A DNA stretch of 64,000 nt, from positions 868,001 through 932,000 of the forward strand of contig NZ_AP024896.1 in NCBI RefSeq assembly GCF_024347055.1, in the 5' to 3' direction. The stretch is from Vibrio porteresiae DSM 19223 (lineage in GTDB: Bacteria; Pseudomonadota; Gammaproteobacteria; Enterobacterales; Vibrionaceae). A program made the translations under genes and the position numbers. Below the pieces are notes generated by a model. That model was not told where the DNA came from. It made no database searches and was given only the letters and a program-made list of their open reading frames with translations. Below are positions 48,818 to 57,330 of this stretch, piece by piece (within the stretch, counting starts at the first letter, position 1; the number at the start of each line of letters is the position of its first letter).

Positions 48818-50242
48818 TTAGCTGTTTTGCACCAGTGAAGCATTGGCTTCTTGAGATTCTTCTGTGGTTGTTGCTGTTTCTTCTGGGCGTTTCATGATGA
48901 TGCTCATGACGATAGCGGCTAGGCCACTGGTGGTGACAGGAGATCCAAACACGCTTTGGATAACGGATGGCATGTTTTTCATGATCTCAGGCACCAGCAT
49001 AACGCCCAAGCCTAAGCCAAATGAGACGGCCAAAATCATCAGATTACGGCGGTCAAGGTGCTCTTGTGCGATGATCTTGATTCCTGCTGCGGCGACTGTC
49101 CCGAACATAACCAAGGTAGCGCCACCAATGACAGGTTTAGGGATGGTGGTTAAGATGCCGCCGATGATGGGGAAGAGGCCAAGTACCACCAAAATCAGAC
49201 CGACAAAGTAACCCACATAACGACTCGCGATACCGGTTAAGTGAATTACACTGTTGTTTTGGCTAAACGTGGTGTTAGGAAAGGTGTTAAATACCGCCGC
49301 TAACATGGAGTTAAAACCATCACCCAAGATGCCTGCCTGAATACGTTTAAAGTAGGCTGGGCCTGATACTGGCTGCTTGGTAATCAAACAATTGGCCGTC
49401 AAATCGCCGGTCGATTCAATGGCGGTGATGGTGTAGATCACGGCAATAGGGACGAAAGCGACCCAATCAAAATCGAACCCGTATTTAAACGGAATAGGGA
49501 TAGAGAAAAGTGGTTGGTTAAACGCATTGGCAAAATTCACCATTCCCATCATGGCTGCGACGATGTAGCCCACCACCATACCAATTAAAATGGCTGACAG
49601 ACGTACCATCAAGCTTTCTGCGCGATATAGAGCAATGATCACCGCCAGTACAATGGCCCCCAGGATGAGGTTATGCCATTGACCAAAATCGGCCGATCCC
49701 ATTCCGCCAGCAAGGTCGGTCATCCCCACTTTTATGAGAGAAATACCAATGGTTGTCACCACTATGCCTGTCACAACAGGGGTGACAATACGGTGCAATT
49801 TGCCAATAAACTGAGAGAGCACCATTTCGATAAAAGCCCCGACAAAGCAGACACCGAATATCATGGCTAAAATCCCATCTGGTCCGGCGCCCCGTGATTT
49901 GGCAATAAACCCTGCGGCCAAAACTGAGCCAAGAAAAGCAAAGCTGGTTCCTTGCACGCAAATCATCCCTGAACCGATAGGCCCAAATCGTTTGGCTTGA
50001 ATATACGTACCGACACCGGAGACGATCAGCGACATACTGATGAGATAAGGGACATTGTCGCCAAGGCCTAATACACTGCCGATGATTAATGTTGGGGTGA
50101 TAATGCCGACAAAGCTTGCCAGCACATGTTGAAAACCGGCGTAGAGTGCAGGACCTACAGCAGGTTTATCGTCTAACGCATAGATAAGTTCTGATGTTCC
50201 AGAACTCCCTTTAGGTTGAGTAGCTTTTTGTTGAGCAGACAT
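48818..50242 (-). CDS. Xanthine/uric acid permease (NCS2 family)
   Basis: A 474-residue nucleobase:cation symporter from ATG 50242, with GGAAG upstream; the longer frame adds residues without family support. Hallmarks: QGTSFAFLGSV early, AIESTGDLTANCLI in the middle, and FSQNNSVIHLTGIASRYVG, the NCS2 signature as in XanP/XanQ-type purine transporters. Its own TTGTATACAA operator at 50255 overlaps the promoter region. It is the outermost gene of the purine-degradation block. Confidence 0.9.
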   Translation of the reverse strand: MSAQQKATQPKGSSGTSELIYALDDKPAVGPALYAGFQHVLASFVGIITPTLIIGSVLGLGDNVPYLISMSLIVSGVGTYIQAKRFGPIGSGMICVQGTSFAFLGSVLAAGFIAKSRGAGPDGILAMIFGVCFVGAFIEMVLSQFIGKLHRIVTPVVTGIVVTTIGISLIKVGMTDLAGGMGSADFGQWHNLILGAIVLAVIIALYRAESLMVRLSAILIGMVVGYIVAAMMGMVNFANAFNQPLFSIPIPFKYGFDFDWVAFVPIAVIYTITAIESTGDLTANCLITKQPVSGPAYFKRIQAGILGDGFNSMLAAVFNTFPNTTFSQNNSVIHLTGIASRYVGYFVGLILVVLGLFPIIGGILTTIPKPVIGGATLVMFGTVAAAGIKIIAQEHLDRRNLMILAVSFGLGLGVMLVPEIMKNMPSVIQSVFGSPVTTSGLAAIVMSIIMKRPEETATTTEESQEANASLVQNS

Positions 50243-50254
50243 AGTGATACTTCC

Positions 50255-50264
50255 TTGTATACAA
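50255..50264. promoter_or_regulatory. Predicted GntR-type operator upstream of the purine permease
   Basis: Palindrome TTGTATACAA, identical to sites at 53055 and 53308 beside the GntR-family gene. Confidence 0.75.
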
Positions 50265-50554
50265 TATTGTTGACATTGTGTTATTGAAGTCTGCAAGGGC
50301 TATGCCACTTTGGCTTAACCATTTGGTCAAGTAGAATCAGGGGCTTGGAGAATCGCGCGAAGCTTGTGGCAACAAGATTATGCCTCTTTTGGTGCAATTA
50401 GGTGCATTTGAGGGCAGGGTTGGTGACTAAGGTTAAATATGTCTAAGACCAAAATCAGCCATAACTTATCTAAGATAAAAAAAGCCGCCATGCGGAAGGA
50501 TTACATAGCGCTTAAAAAGAGCATCTTTGTGTAATAATTTGATTATATGAGAAT

Positions 50555-51484
50555 TTAAGGTGCTGGGTGGGTCTCAATCCAATGCCTTGCTATCTGCTCT
50601 CGAGTAGTAATCCACACATCTTGGTGAGACTCGACATAATCAAGGAACTTCTTCAGTGCCATAAAGCGGCTTGGTTTACCCAGCATACGACAGTGCATTC
50701 CAATCGACATCATTTTGGGTTTGGTCGCACCTTCTTCGTAGAGACAGTCGAAACAGTCTTTTAGATATTGATAGAACTCCTCACCGTGGCTAAAGCCATA
50801 AGGGGAGGCAAAGCGCATATCGTTAGTATCTAAGGTGTATGGAATCACCAAATGTTGGCGTGTTTGCTCTGGATGATTAGCAGGTGAAACTGGCATCCAG
50901 AATGGTAAGTCATCACCATAATAATCAGAGTCATACAGCAGACAATCTTGCTCTGCGACCAATTGACGGGTACGTGGGGAATCGCGTCCGGTATACCAAC
51001 CAATCGGCTTTTTACCGAGCAACTGTTCCATTAATGTGAGCGCCTGCACCATATGTTCTCGCTCTTGTTCGAGTGGCATATTTTGGTAATGAATCCATTT
51101 CAGACCATGACAAACCACGTCGTAGTTGGCTTCTTTAATCGCTTGCACTACCTCTGGGTTACGCTGTAACGCTGTGGCAATACCAAAAACAGTCAATGGC
51201 AAATCACGTCGACGAAACTCATTAAGAATGCGCCATACACCGGCACGGGAGCCGTATTCGTACAGAGATTCCATGCTCATATGGCGATCTTTAAACGCTT
51301 CCGCTCCATACATTTCTGATAGGAACGTTTCGGCGTGTTCATCACCGTGCAGCACGCAGTTCTCACCACCTTCTTCATAGTTCAAGACAAATTGTACGGC
51401 GATGCGCGCTTTATTGGGCCATTGTGCATCGGGCACATTATTACGGCCATAACCGATGTAGTTGCGTGGGTTAGTTGTTTGCAT
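50555..51484 (-). CDS. hpxB: Allantoinase, PuuE type (HpxB-like)
   Basis: A 309-residue metal-independent allantoinase of the polysaccharide deacetylase superfamily that hydrolyses allantoin to allantoate. Characteristic segments: RNYIGYGRNNVPDAQWPNKARIAV, NYEEGGENC, ASRAGVWRILNEF-like motif (EYGSRAGVWR), VCHGLKWIHYQN and GWYTGRDSPRTR. Length equals known PuuE. It follows the racemase gene on the same strand (gap 92 bases), so racemase and allantoinase form an operon with the upstream regulator. Confidence 0.92.
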   Translation of the reverse strand: MQTTNPRNYIGYGRNNVPDAQWPNKARIAVQFVLNYEEGGENCVLHGDEHAETFLSEMYGAEAFKDRHMSMESLYEYGSRAGVWRILNEFRRRDLPLTVFGIATALQRNPEVVQAIKEANYDVVCHGLKWIHYQNMPLEQEREHMVQALTLMEQLLGKKPIGWYTGRDSPRTRQLVAEQDCLLYDSDYYGDDLPFWMPVSPANHPEQTRQHLVIPYTLDTNDMRFASPYGFSHGEEFYQYLKDCFDCLYEEGATKPKMMSIGMHCRMLGKPSRFMALKKFLDYVESHQDVWITTREQIARHWIETHPAP

Positions 51485-51576
51485 AGGACTTCCTTATTCT
51501 ATATGCATGGCAATGGGAGCAGATTATTAGCAATAAGCGATAAATGCTTACGCGATAAGCGGTAAACGAAAGCTTA

Positions 51577-52308
51577 TTAGGCTCCCCAATGCTGATAACG
51601 TCCGATAAACGGTTTAACTTGACGAGGACGATAAGAGCCAATTTTTGAGGTTTTCAAACCGAGTTGGACCAAAGACTCCGCGAGTTTTACGGCAGCGGTG
51701 ACACCATCAATCACGGGTATCTGCAAATCGTGTTGTAAACGCGCTGCGATATCCGCCATACCTGCGCAGCCCAAGACAATCGCTTCGGCTTTATCGACTA
51801 AAAGCGCTTGGCGACACTCTGCAAGGAGAGTGTGAAAAATCTCATCGCTGATCTGCTCTAAAGTGAGCACGGGAATATCGGTTGCGCGCACGTTAACGCA
51901 ATGATCCTCGAAACCGTATTTATGCAGCAATGAATGCGCGGTATTGATGGTGCTCGACATGGTGGTCACCACACTAAAGCGGTGGCTGACCAGTGTTGCC
52001 ATGTGAAATGCGGCTTCTGCAATACCGATCACTGGAGCGGTTGCCAATTCGCGTGCTGCGTCTAACGCTGGATCGCCAAAGCAAGCAATAATGTGCGCAT
52101 CAACCTGCTGCTCGACACCCGCTGCAATCTCATCCATTAGGGCAGCAGAGGCAATCACATCGTCAAAGGCGGATTCAATGCTTGCCGGGCCATGTTTTGG
52201 CGACGAGGCGATAATGTGTGTGTCCGCCAACGCCACTTGCTGCGCAGCGCTGGCGATTTTGTCTGTCATTCCTTGGCAGGTATTGGGATTGATCACTTGT
52301 ATACGCAT
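51577..52308 (-). CDS. hpxA: Allantoin racemase (HpxA-like, Asp/Glu racemase superfamily)
   Basis: A 243-residue enzyme with two catalytic cysteine regions typical of the Asp/Glu/hydantoin racemase superfamily: HIIACFGDPALDAARE in the first half and AIVLGCAGMADIA in the second. MRIQVINPNT is the standard start of hydantoin/allantoin racemases. It interconverts allantoin enantiomers so that allantoinase can use both. It lies 46 bases after the GntR-family gene, in the order of the Klebsiella hpxSAB operon. Confidence 0.9.
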   Translation of the reverse strand: MRIQVINPNTCQGMTDKIASAAQQVALADTHIIASSPKHGPASIESAFDDVIASAALMDEIAAGVEQQVDAHIIACFGDPALDAARELATAPVIGIAEAAFHMATLVSHRFSVVTTMSSTINTAHSLLHKYGFEDHCVNVRATDIPVLTLEQISDEIFHTLLAECRQALLVDKAEAIVLGCAGMADIAARLQHDLQIPVIDGVTAAVKLAESLVQLGLKTSKIGSYRPRQVKPFIGRYQHWGA

Positions 52309-52353
52309 AGAGACTCCTTTTCTATCCGAAGCGGTTTATGGGGTGGCAGTCGG

Positions 52354-53025
52354 TCAGTCGATGTCGGCGAAAAGTTGATGAAAATCGACCTGTCCATCTT
52401 GCTGTCCGTTGAGTTGGATAGAGGCTTTAATGTGTTCTAGATGATGTTGCATCCAGTGCTGAGCTTGCGGTAACTGTTTGTTATCAATCAAATCGATTAA
52501 CTGCTTGTGATCGCCGCAGTCACAACTGACACTGGCTTTACTGCCATAGGCGGCAATCACTAAGGATGAGCGATAACACAACTGCTCAATAAATTCGGCG
52601 AGAATTTGGTTATTACCCAAATAGGCCAACTCGTAGTGGAACTGCGCCGTTAGGCGAATCGATTTCGCCATATCGTGTTCTTGATCGGCAATTTTTTCCT
52701 GCTCAACCATTTTACGAAATAGGGTAGAGTGTTTTTTACTCCAGTTATCCATCACGGCAGGAAGCAATAGCGGCTCAAGCAAAATCCGGCTATTTAACAC
52801 CTCTTCTGCTTCTTGGCAGGTTGGGCGATTCACATGAGCGCCTTTATTGGGCTCAATGATCACAAAACGCTCAAGCGCTAAGCGTTGCAGTACTTTACGA
52901 ATCCCTGTGCGACTCACGCCGAACGCTTCTGACAGTTTATCTTCCGGTAGGCGTTCACCAGGTGGAAGCTGATGTTCCACAATCGCTTTTAGTATTTTCT
53001 GATAGATTTTCTCGTCACTTGACAT
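52354..53025 (-). CDS. hpxS: GntR-family (FadR subgroup) regulator, HpxS-like
   Basis: A 223-residue regulator from ATG 53025; the longer frame begins inside the promoter region. An N-terminal winged helix (EKIYQKILKAIVEHQLPPGERL, GVSRTGIRKVLQRLALE) and a C-terminal FCD ligand domain (NSRILLEPLLLPAVMD, FHYELAYLGNN, DCGDHKQLIDLID) are visible. By position it corresponds to HpxS, controller of the hpxSAB and hpxC genes of Klebsiella. The palindrome TTGTATACAA at 53055 overlaps its own promoter, suggesting autoregulation. Confidence 0.9.
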   Translation of the reverse strand: MSSDEKIYQKILKAIVEHQLPPGERLPEDKLSEAFGVSRTGIRKVLQRLALERFVIIEPNKGAHVNRPTCQEAEEVLNSRILLEPLLLPAVMDNWSKKHSTLFRKMVEQEKIADQEHDMAKSIRLTAQFHYELAYLGNNQILAEFIEQLCYRSSLVIAAYGSKASVSCDCGDHKQLIDLIDNKQLPQAQHWMQHHLEHIKASIQLNGQQDGQVDFHQLFADID

Positions 53026-53054
53026 GGCAGCACTCGTTATTCTGTTTTTTAGTG

Positions 53055-53064
53055 TTGTATACAA
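53055..53064. promoter_or_regulatory. Predicted GntR-type operator upstream of hpxS
   Basis: Palindrome TTGTATACAA, 30 bases upstream of the regulator start on the minus strand. Confidence 0.78.
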
Positions 53065-53336
53065 TTAACTCGGTATTTTTGTACAAGCAATATGTATACC
53101 ATCATTATGCGCTCTGATAAGCCTTGATGAATGTGCCGTGCGACACAATAACCTCAATTTAACTAGGTTATTGCTGCACAATTTTGATTCAGTGACGTTC
53201 GTGTTTGGTGCGTTTGGTATGGATTTTTTGGGCTAATAATTCGCCAACCCCAGACGTGGCTACTATTTCACCACTTGGCATGCTCCTTGAATAGTTTGTA
53301 TTTAGTATTGTATACAATCATGTAAGGAAGAAGACG
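53065..53336. other. Divergent control region of hpxSAB and the NCS1 permease
   Basis: 272 bases with no gene, between the two divergent transcription units; the operator palindromes lie near both ends. No other protein site could be identified with confidence. Confidence 0.55.
53308..53317. promoter_or_regulatory. Predicted GntR-type operator upstream of the NCS1 permease
   Basis: TTGTATACAA within attgtatacaat, 19 bases before the start codon at 53337, well placed for repression. Confidence 0.78.
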
Positions 53337-54794
53337 ATGAAAAAGGATTTTCCAGTCAGTGCCCGATTAAGTAATGATGACTTGTTGCCTGATAAGGAAC
53401 AGAAATGGGGTTGGTATAGCATCTTCGCATTTTGGATGTCAGATATTCATAGTGTGGGTGGTTATGTGTTCGCGGCGAGCCTTTTTGCCTTGGGGCTTAA
53501 CGGTATTGAAGTCTTTATCAGTTTGTTGGTCGGGATTTCAGTGGTGATGGTGTTTGCCAATTTAATGGGTAAACCTGGTCAACAGGCTGGTGCGCCTTTT
53601 CCTGTGATTGCACGAATGTCATTTGGAGTCTTCGGCGCTAACATTCCTGCAATTATCCGCGGGTTGATAGCGGTGGTGTGGTATGGCATCCAAACGTATT
53701 TGGCATCCAGCTCGTTTATCATTTTGTTGCTCTACTTTTTCCCAAGCATGGAGAGCCTGGCACATCAAACGTTTATTGGACTCTCTTATCTAGGGTGGGT
53801 TGGATTCTTATCGATGTGGCTACTGCAAGCGGTGGTCTTTATGTTTGGCATGGATATGATCAAAAAAGTGATCGATTGGTCTGGCCCTGCGATTTACATT
53901 GCGATGTTCTTGCTGTGTCTCTATATGATTGAACGCGCAGGTTGGGATGCCATTCACTTTAACCTAAGCAGCAAGGCGCTTTCGTTAGGCGATACCTTAG
54001 TGCAAATGTTTGTCGCTGCGGCCTTAGTTGCGGGTTACTTTGCCGGACCTACGTTGAACTTCAGTGATTTCTCCCGTTACTGTGGCAGCTATCGTAAACT
54101 CAAAATTGGTAACTGGCTCGGGCTGCCACTGAACTTTGTGGTGTTCTCGGCGTTTAGCGTGATCATTGTGTCAGCGTCGATTCCTGTGTTTGGCGAGATG
54201 ATTACCGACCCGGTGGAAACCGTGCGTCGTTTAGACAGCGGTTTGATCACGGTTCTTGGCGCGTTAACTTTTATTTTTGCGACCGTCGGTATCAATATCG
54301 TGGCTAACTTCGTTGCTCCTGCCTTCGACTTTTCCCATGTCTCCCCACAAAAAATCAGTTTCAAACTGGGTGGTATGATTGCCGCCGTTGGCTCGGTGCT
54401 ACTCACGCCATGGAATCTATTCAACAATCCTGAAGTGATCCACTACACCGTCGATGTGTTGGGAGCGCTGATTGGTCCTTTATACGGCATTATCATTGTC
54501 GATTACTACCTGATTAAAAAAGGCAAAATCGATGTTGCCTCACTCTATACCGAAGCCAAAGAAGGTTTGTACTGGTATCAAAATGGCATCAACATGAAAA
54601 GTGTTTACGCGCTCATTGGTGCTGGGCTGGTGGCGATTGTAGCGACATTTTTTGTGCCCGTATTAGCAAACTACGCACTCTTTATCGGTGGTGGTACGGC
54701 GTCTGTCCTGTATCGATATCTGATGGAAGCGTCGATTGATGTTGGTCGTGCGCCAGCTTCTGAAGTGGCAAAAGCGAAATTTGAACGGGTCTAA
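53337..54794 (+). CDS. hpxC: NCS1-family permease, probable allantoin transporter (HpxC-like)
   Basis: A 485-residue NCS1 nucleobase/allantoin permease with about twelve membrane helices. Family features: KWGWYSIFAFWMSDIHSVGGY at the N-terminus, GANIPAIIRGLIAVVWYGIQ, GPTLNFSDFSRYC, and GPLYGIIIVDYYLIKKGKID near the end. It is transcribed divergently from hpxSAB with an operator in front, exactly the layout of hpxC in Klebsiella, so allantoin uptake is the best guess; hydantoins or cytosine are alternatives. AAGGAAG ribosome site. Confidence 0.87.
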   Translation: MKKDFPVSARLSNDDLLPDKEQKWGWYSIFAFWMSDIHSVGGYVFAASLFALGLNGIEVFISLLVGISVVMVFANLMGKPGQQAGAPFPVIARMSFGVFGANIPAIIRGLIAVVWYGIQTYLASSSFIILLLYFFPSMESLAHQTFIGLSYLGWVGFLSMWLLQAVVFMFGMDMIKKVIDWSGPAIYIAMFLLCLYMIERAGWDAIHFNLSSKALSLGDTLVQMFVAAALVAGYFAGPTLNFSDFSRYCGSYRKLKIGNWLGLPLNFVVFSAFSVIIVSASIPVFGEMITDPVETVRRLDSGLITVLGALTFIFATVGINIVANFVAPAFDFSHVSPQKISFKLGGMIAAVGSVLLTPWNLFNNPEVIHYTVDVLGALIGPLYGIIIVDYYLIKKGKIDVASLYTEAKEGLYWYQNGINMKSVYALIGAGLVAIVATFFVPVLANYALFIGGGTASVLYRYLMEASIDVGRAPASEVAKAKFERV

Positions 54795-54830
54795 GTCAAG
54801 AGAATCGAGATTGGTTTTATGACTGATTAC

Positions 54831-54843
54831 GGTGTGTGTCCCC
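54831..54843 (-). repeat. REP-like motif, minus orientation
   Basis: ggtgtgtgtcccc downstream of the NCS1 permease gene. Confidence 0.75.
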
Positions 54844-54875
54844 GTTATTTGGTTTGTTTTTCATTTAGCATTTAG

Positions 54876-54888
54876 GGCGTGTGTCCCC
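54876..54888 (-). repeat. REP-like motif, minus orientation
   Basis: ggcgtgtgtcccc, 32 bases after the previous copy, directly before the terminator hairpin at 54890. Confidence 0.75.
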
Positions 54889-54889
54889 G

Positions 54890-54920
54890 AAAAATGGCTC
54901 GTGTATCACGAGCCATTTTT
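54890..54920. terminator. Terminator hairpin after the NCS1 permease
   Basis: aaaaatggctcgtg (54890-54903) pairs with cacgagccattttt (54907-54920), loop tat. Directly preceded by two REP-like motifs. Confidence 0.88.
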
Positions 54921-54991
54921 ATTGGGGTAGCCGCAGTTGGTTAGCGGTTAATTCCTTCCTGAAAGTGCATTGTTGAGAGTTGAAGTATGAT

Positions 54992-55005
54992 GAAACGATT
55001 GCACC
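54992..55005. promoter_or_regulatory. Repeat 1 of a possible RpiR-type operator
   Basis: gaaacgattgcacc, the reverse complement of ggtgcaatcgtttc. Two similar sites follow before the importer operon. Confidence 0.5.
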
Positions 55006-55042
55006 AAAACGATCAATTTATGCACCAATAGTTTCCTATCAT

Positions 55043-55056
55043 GGTTCAATTGTTAC
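55043..55056. promoter_or_regulatory. Repeat 2 of a possible RpiR-type operator
   Basis: ggttcaattgttac, same pattern GGTKCAATYGTTWC. Confidence 0.5.
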
Positions 55057-55153
55057 AAACGAGCCAGTCAGAGAACTCACTGAATCCATAGTAAACAATA
55101 GGTTATGCGTTAGTTGAAAAAATGGCACAGTCGTTGCTGTATAAAAGAAAACT

Positions 55154-55167
55154 GGTTCAATCGTTTC
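55154..55167. promoter_or_regulatory. Repeat 3 of a possible RpiR-type operator
   Basis: ggttcaatcgtttc, 23 bases before the start codon of the importer binding protein. Confidence 0.55.
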
Positions 55168-55189
55168 AATACTATAAGGAAATGGATAC

Positions 55190-55981
55190 ATGCGATTAGG
55201 GAAGCATTTTACAGCAGCAGCGATGTTACTTGGGCTTATGCTCGGCGGAGCAACAGCACAAGCCAACCAACTTGAGCAAGTGGAAAAAGCAGGGGTACTG
55301 AAAGTTGCCGTACCGCAAGATTTTCCACCCTTTGGTTCGATCGGCACAGACATGCAGCCACATGGTTACGATATTGATATGGCCGCTTATTTGGCAAAAT
55401 CCATGCACGTCAAATTGCAATTGGTGCCAGTGACCAGTGCCAACCGAATTCCTTACCTGCAAACGGGCAAAGTGGATTTGGTGATCTCCAGTATGGGCAA
55501 AAACCCAGAGCGTTCAAAAGTGATCGATTTTAGTGACGCGTACGCGCCATTTTATTTAGGTGTTTTTGGCAGTGATAGTGAGCAAGTGAAAGATGCTGCA
55601 CAGCTGAGTGGAAAAACCATCGCCGTTACTCGCGGTTCGGTGGAAGATTTGGAATTGAGCAAAATCGCGCCCAAAGATACCACGATCAAACGCTTTGAAG
55701 ATAACAACTCAACCTTAGCCTCTTATTTATCAGGGCAAGTGAGTTTGGTGGCAACAGGTAACTTAGTGGTAACAGAAATTGCGAATCGTTACCCTGGCAA
55801 GGCACCAAAAACCAAATTCATGTTGAAAAACTCGCCTTGTTTTGTCGGTTTGATGAAAAACGAACCGGAGTTACTCAATAAGGTCAATACCCTGATTAAA
55901 CAAGCTAAACAGCAAGGTGTGTTAGAAGGCTTCTCTGAAAAATGGCTGAAAGCGCCATTCCCAGCAGACCTAGGCGCATAA
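55190..55981 (+). CDS. ABC transporter periplasmic binding protein (amino-acid type, family 3)
   Basis: A 263-residue binding protein with signal peptide (MLLGLMLGGATAQA). The family-3 pattern is clear: AGVLKVAVPQDFPPFGSIG, QPHGYDIDMAAYLAKSM, DLVISSMGKNPERSKVIDFSDAY and GKTIAVTRGSVEDLELSK. It delivers its ligand to the permeases encoded next. The neighbourhood suggests a ureide or related nitrogen compound rather than a common amino acid, but this is inference. First gene of a four-gene importer operon. Confidence 0.9.
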   Translation: MRLGKHFTAAAMLLGLMLGGATAQANQLEQVEKAGVLKVAVPQDFPPFGSIGTDMQPHGYDIDMAAYLAKSMHVKLQLVPVTSANRIPYLQTGKVDLVISSMGKNPERSKVIDFSDAYAPFYLGVFGSDSEQVKDAAQLSGKTIAVTRGSVEDLELSKIAPKDTTIKRFEDNNSTLASYLSGQVSLVATGNLVVTEIANRYPGKAPKTKFMLKNSPCFVGLMKNEPELLNKVNTLIKQAKQQGVLEGFSEKWLKAPFPADLGA

Positions 55982-55998
55982 ATAGATAGGGTGACGAG

Positions 55999-56667
55999 AT
56001 GAATTACCACCTAAATTTCTCGGGTCTCACTCCATACCTGCCACAGTTTGTGGCAGGTTTAACCACGACGGTTGAACTCACGGCTATTTCAACTGTGGGG
56101 GGACTGCTGCTCGGGACGCTGTGTGCGTGGGTTAAAACCAGTCAACTTACACCACTCAAATGGTTGTGTTCTGTCTATATCGAAGTGATTCGAAACACAC
56201 CATTTATTGTTCAGCTGTTTTTTATTTTCTTTGGCTTACCAGCTTTGGGCGTCAAGTTAAGTGCGTGGGACGCAGGGTTGATTGCCATGGTTGTAAACCT
56301 TGGTGCGTACAGCGCGGAAATCATTCGCTCTGGCATTGATGCGACGCCGAAAGGTCAATGGGAGGCCGGACAAACCTTAGGTTTAACGCGCTTGCAGATT
56401 TTTACTCGCATCGTGTTACCGCCTGCGCTGCAAAGGGTTTATCCCTCTTTGGTCAGCCAATGCATTATCGTGATGCTCGGCTCGGCAGTGGTATCACAAA
56501 TATCGGTGGAGGATTTGACCTTTGCCGCCAACTTTATTCAGTCACGCAGCTTTTTGAGTTTTGAATCGTACATTGTCACCGCGATTATCTATCTCGTTTT
56601 GGCGATTTTAATGCGCCAGTTGTTTGCGCTCTTGAAGCGTCGACTGTTTAAGAACCCATCCTTATAG
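55999..56667 (+). CDS. ABC transporter permease, HisM/GltJ type (first)
   Basis: A 222-residue inner-membrane permease. N-terminal FVAGLTTTVELTAISTVGGL, then YIEVIRNTPFIVQLFFIFFGLP and the coupling motif EIIRSGIDATPKGQWEAGQTLGLT (EAA loop, two parts) typical of polar amino acid importers. Starts 17 bases after the binding protein. Works with the second permease at 56680 and the ATPase at 57317. Confidence 0.92.
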   Translation: MNYHLNFSGLTPYLPQFVAGLTTTVELTAISTVGGLLLGTLCAWVKTSQLTPLKWLCSVYIEVIRNTPFIVQLFFIFFGLPALGVKLSAWDAGLIAMVVNLGAYSAEIIRSGIDATPKGQWEAGQTLGLTRLQIFTRIVLPPALQRVYPSLVSQCIIVMLGSAVVSQISVEDLTFAANFIQSRSFLSFESYIVTAIIYLVLAILMRQLFALLKRRLFKNPSL

Positions 56668-56679
56668 GAGTGCAATACC

Positions 56680-57330
56680 ATGATGCAATTTACGGATTGG
56701 GATATCTTGCGCGCCTTATTGATGGCGGCGCGTTGGACCATTGCTTTGTCGCTGATTGCTTTTGTTGGTGGCGGGATCATTGGTTTGATCTTGACCCTGC
56801 TGCGCAGCAGTCGCCATCTCTCGTTGGATAAAGCGATTCAACTTTATGTGGAATTGTTCCAAGGCACGCCGCTATTGATGCAGCTGTTCTTATGCTTTTT
56901 TGGCTTGTCACTGATTGGTATCGATGTCGGGGCTTGGACTGCGGCAATATTGGCGTTAACTCTCTATAGCAGCGCCTATTTTCACGATATTTGGCGCGGA
57001 TGTATTAGCGCTTTGCCAAAAGGTCAGTGGGAAGCGTGCCGCACGTTGGGTTTAACCTATTTTGACACCATGCGCTATGTGATTGGTCCGCAAGCGGCTC
57101 AACTGGCGATTGCCCCAACGGTTGGATTTTCAGTACAAATCGTCAAAGGGACTGCGCTGGCATCCATTATCGGTTTTGTGGAATTAACCAAAGCGGGCAC
57201 CATGCTCAATAACGCCACCTTCCAGCCATTTAAAGTGTTTGCGCTGGTCGCTTTACTCTATTTCGTTATCTGCTTTCCGCTGTCTGCGTTGGCTCGTCAT
57301 CTGGAGAAACGTCATCATGTCCGTCGTTAG
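56680..57330 (+). CDS. ABC transporter permease, HisQ/GltK type (second)
   Basis: A 216-residue permease homologous to the previous one, with AARWTIALSLIAFVGGGIIG, YVELFQGTPLLMQLFLCFFG and a coupling loop ISALPKGQWEACRTLGLT. Starts 12 bases after the first permease; its end overlaps the ATPase start by 14 bases. Forms a heterodimer in the membrane with the first permease. Confidence 0.92.
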   Translation: MMQFTDWDILRALLMAARWTIALSLIAFVGGGIIGLILTLLRSSRHLSLDKAIQLYVELFQGTPLLMQLFLCFFGLSLIGIDVGAWTAAILALTLYSSAYFHDIWRGCISALPKGQWEACRTLGLTYFDTMRYVIGPQAAQLAIAPTVGFSVQIVKGTALASIIGFVELTKAGTMLNNATFQPFKVFALVALLYFVICFPLSALARHLEKRHHVRR

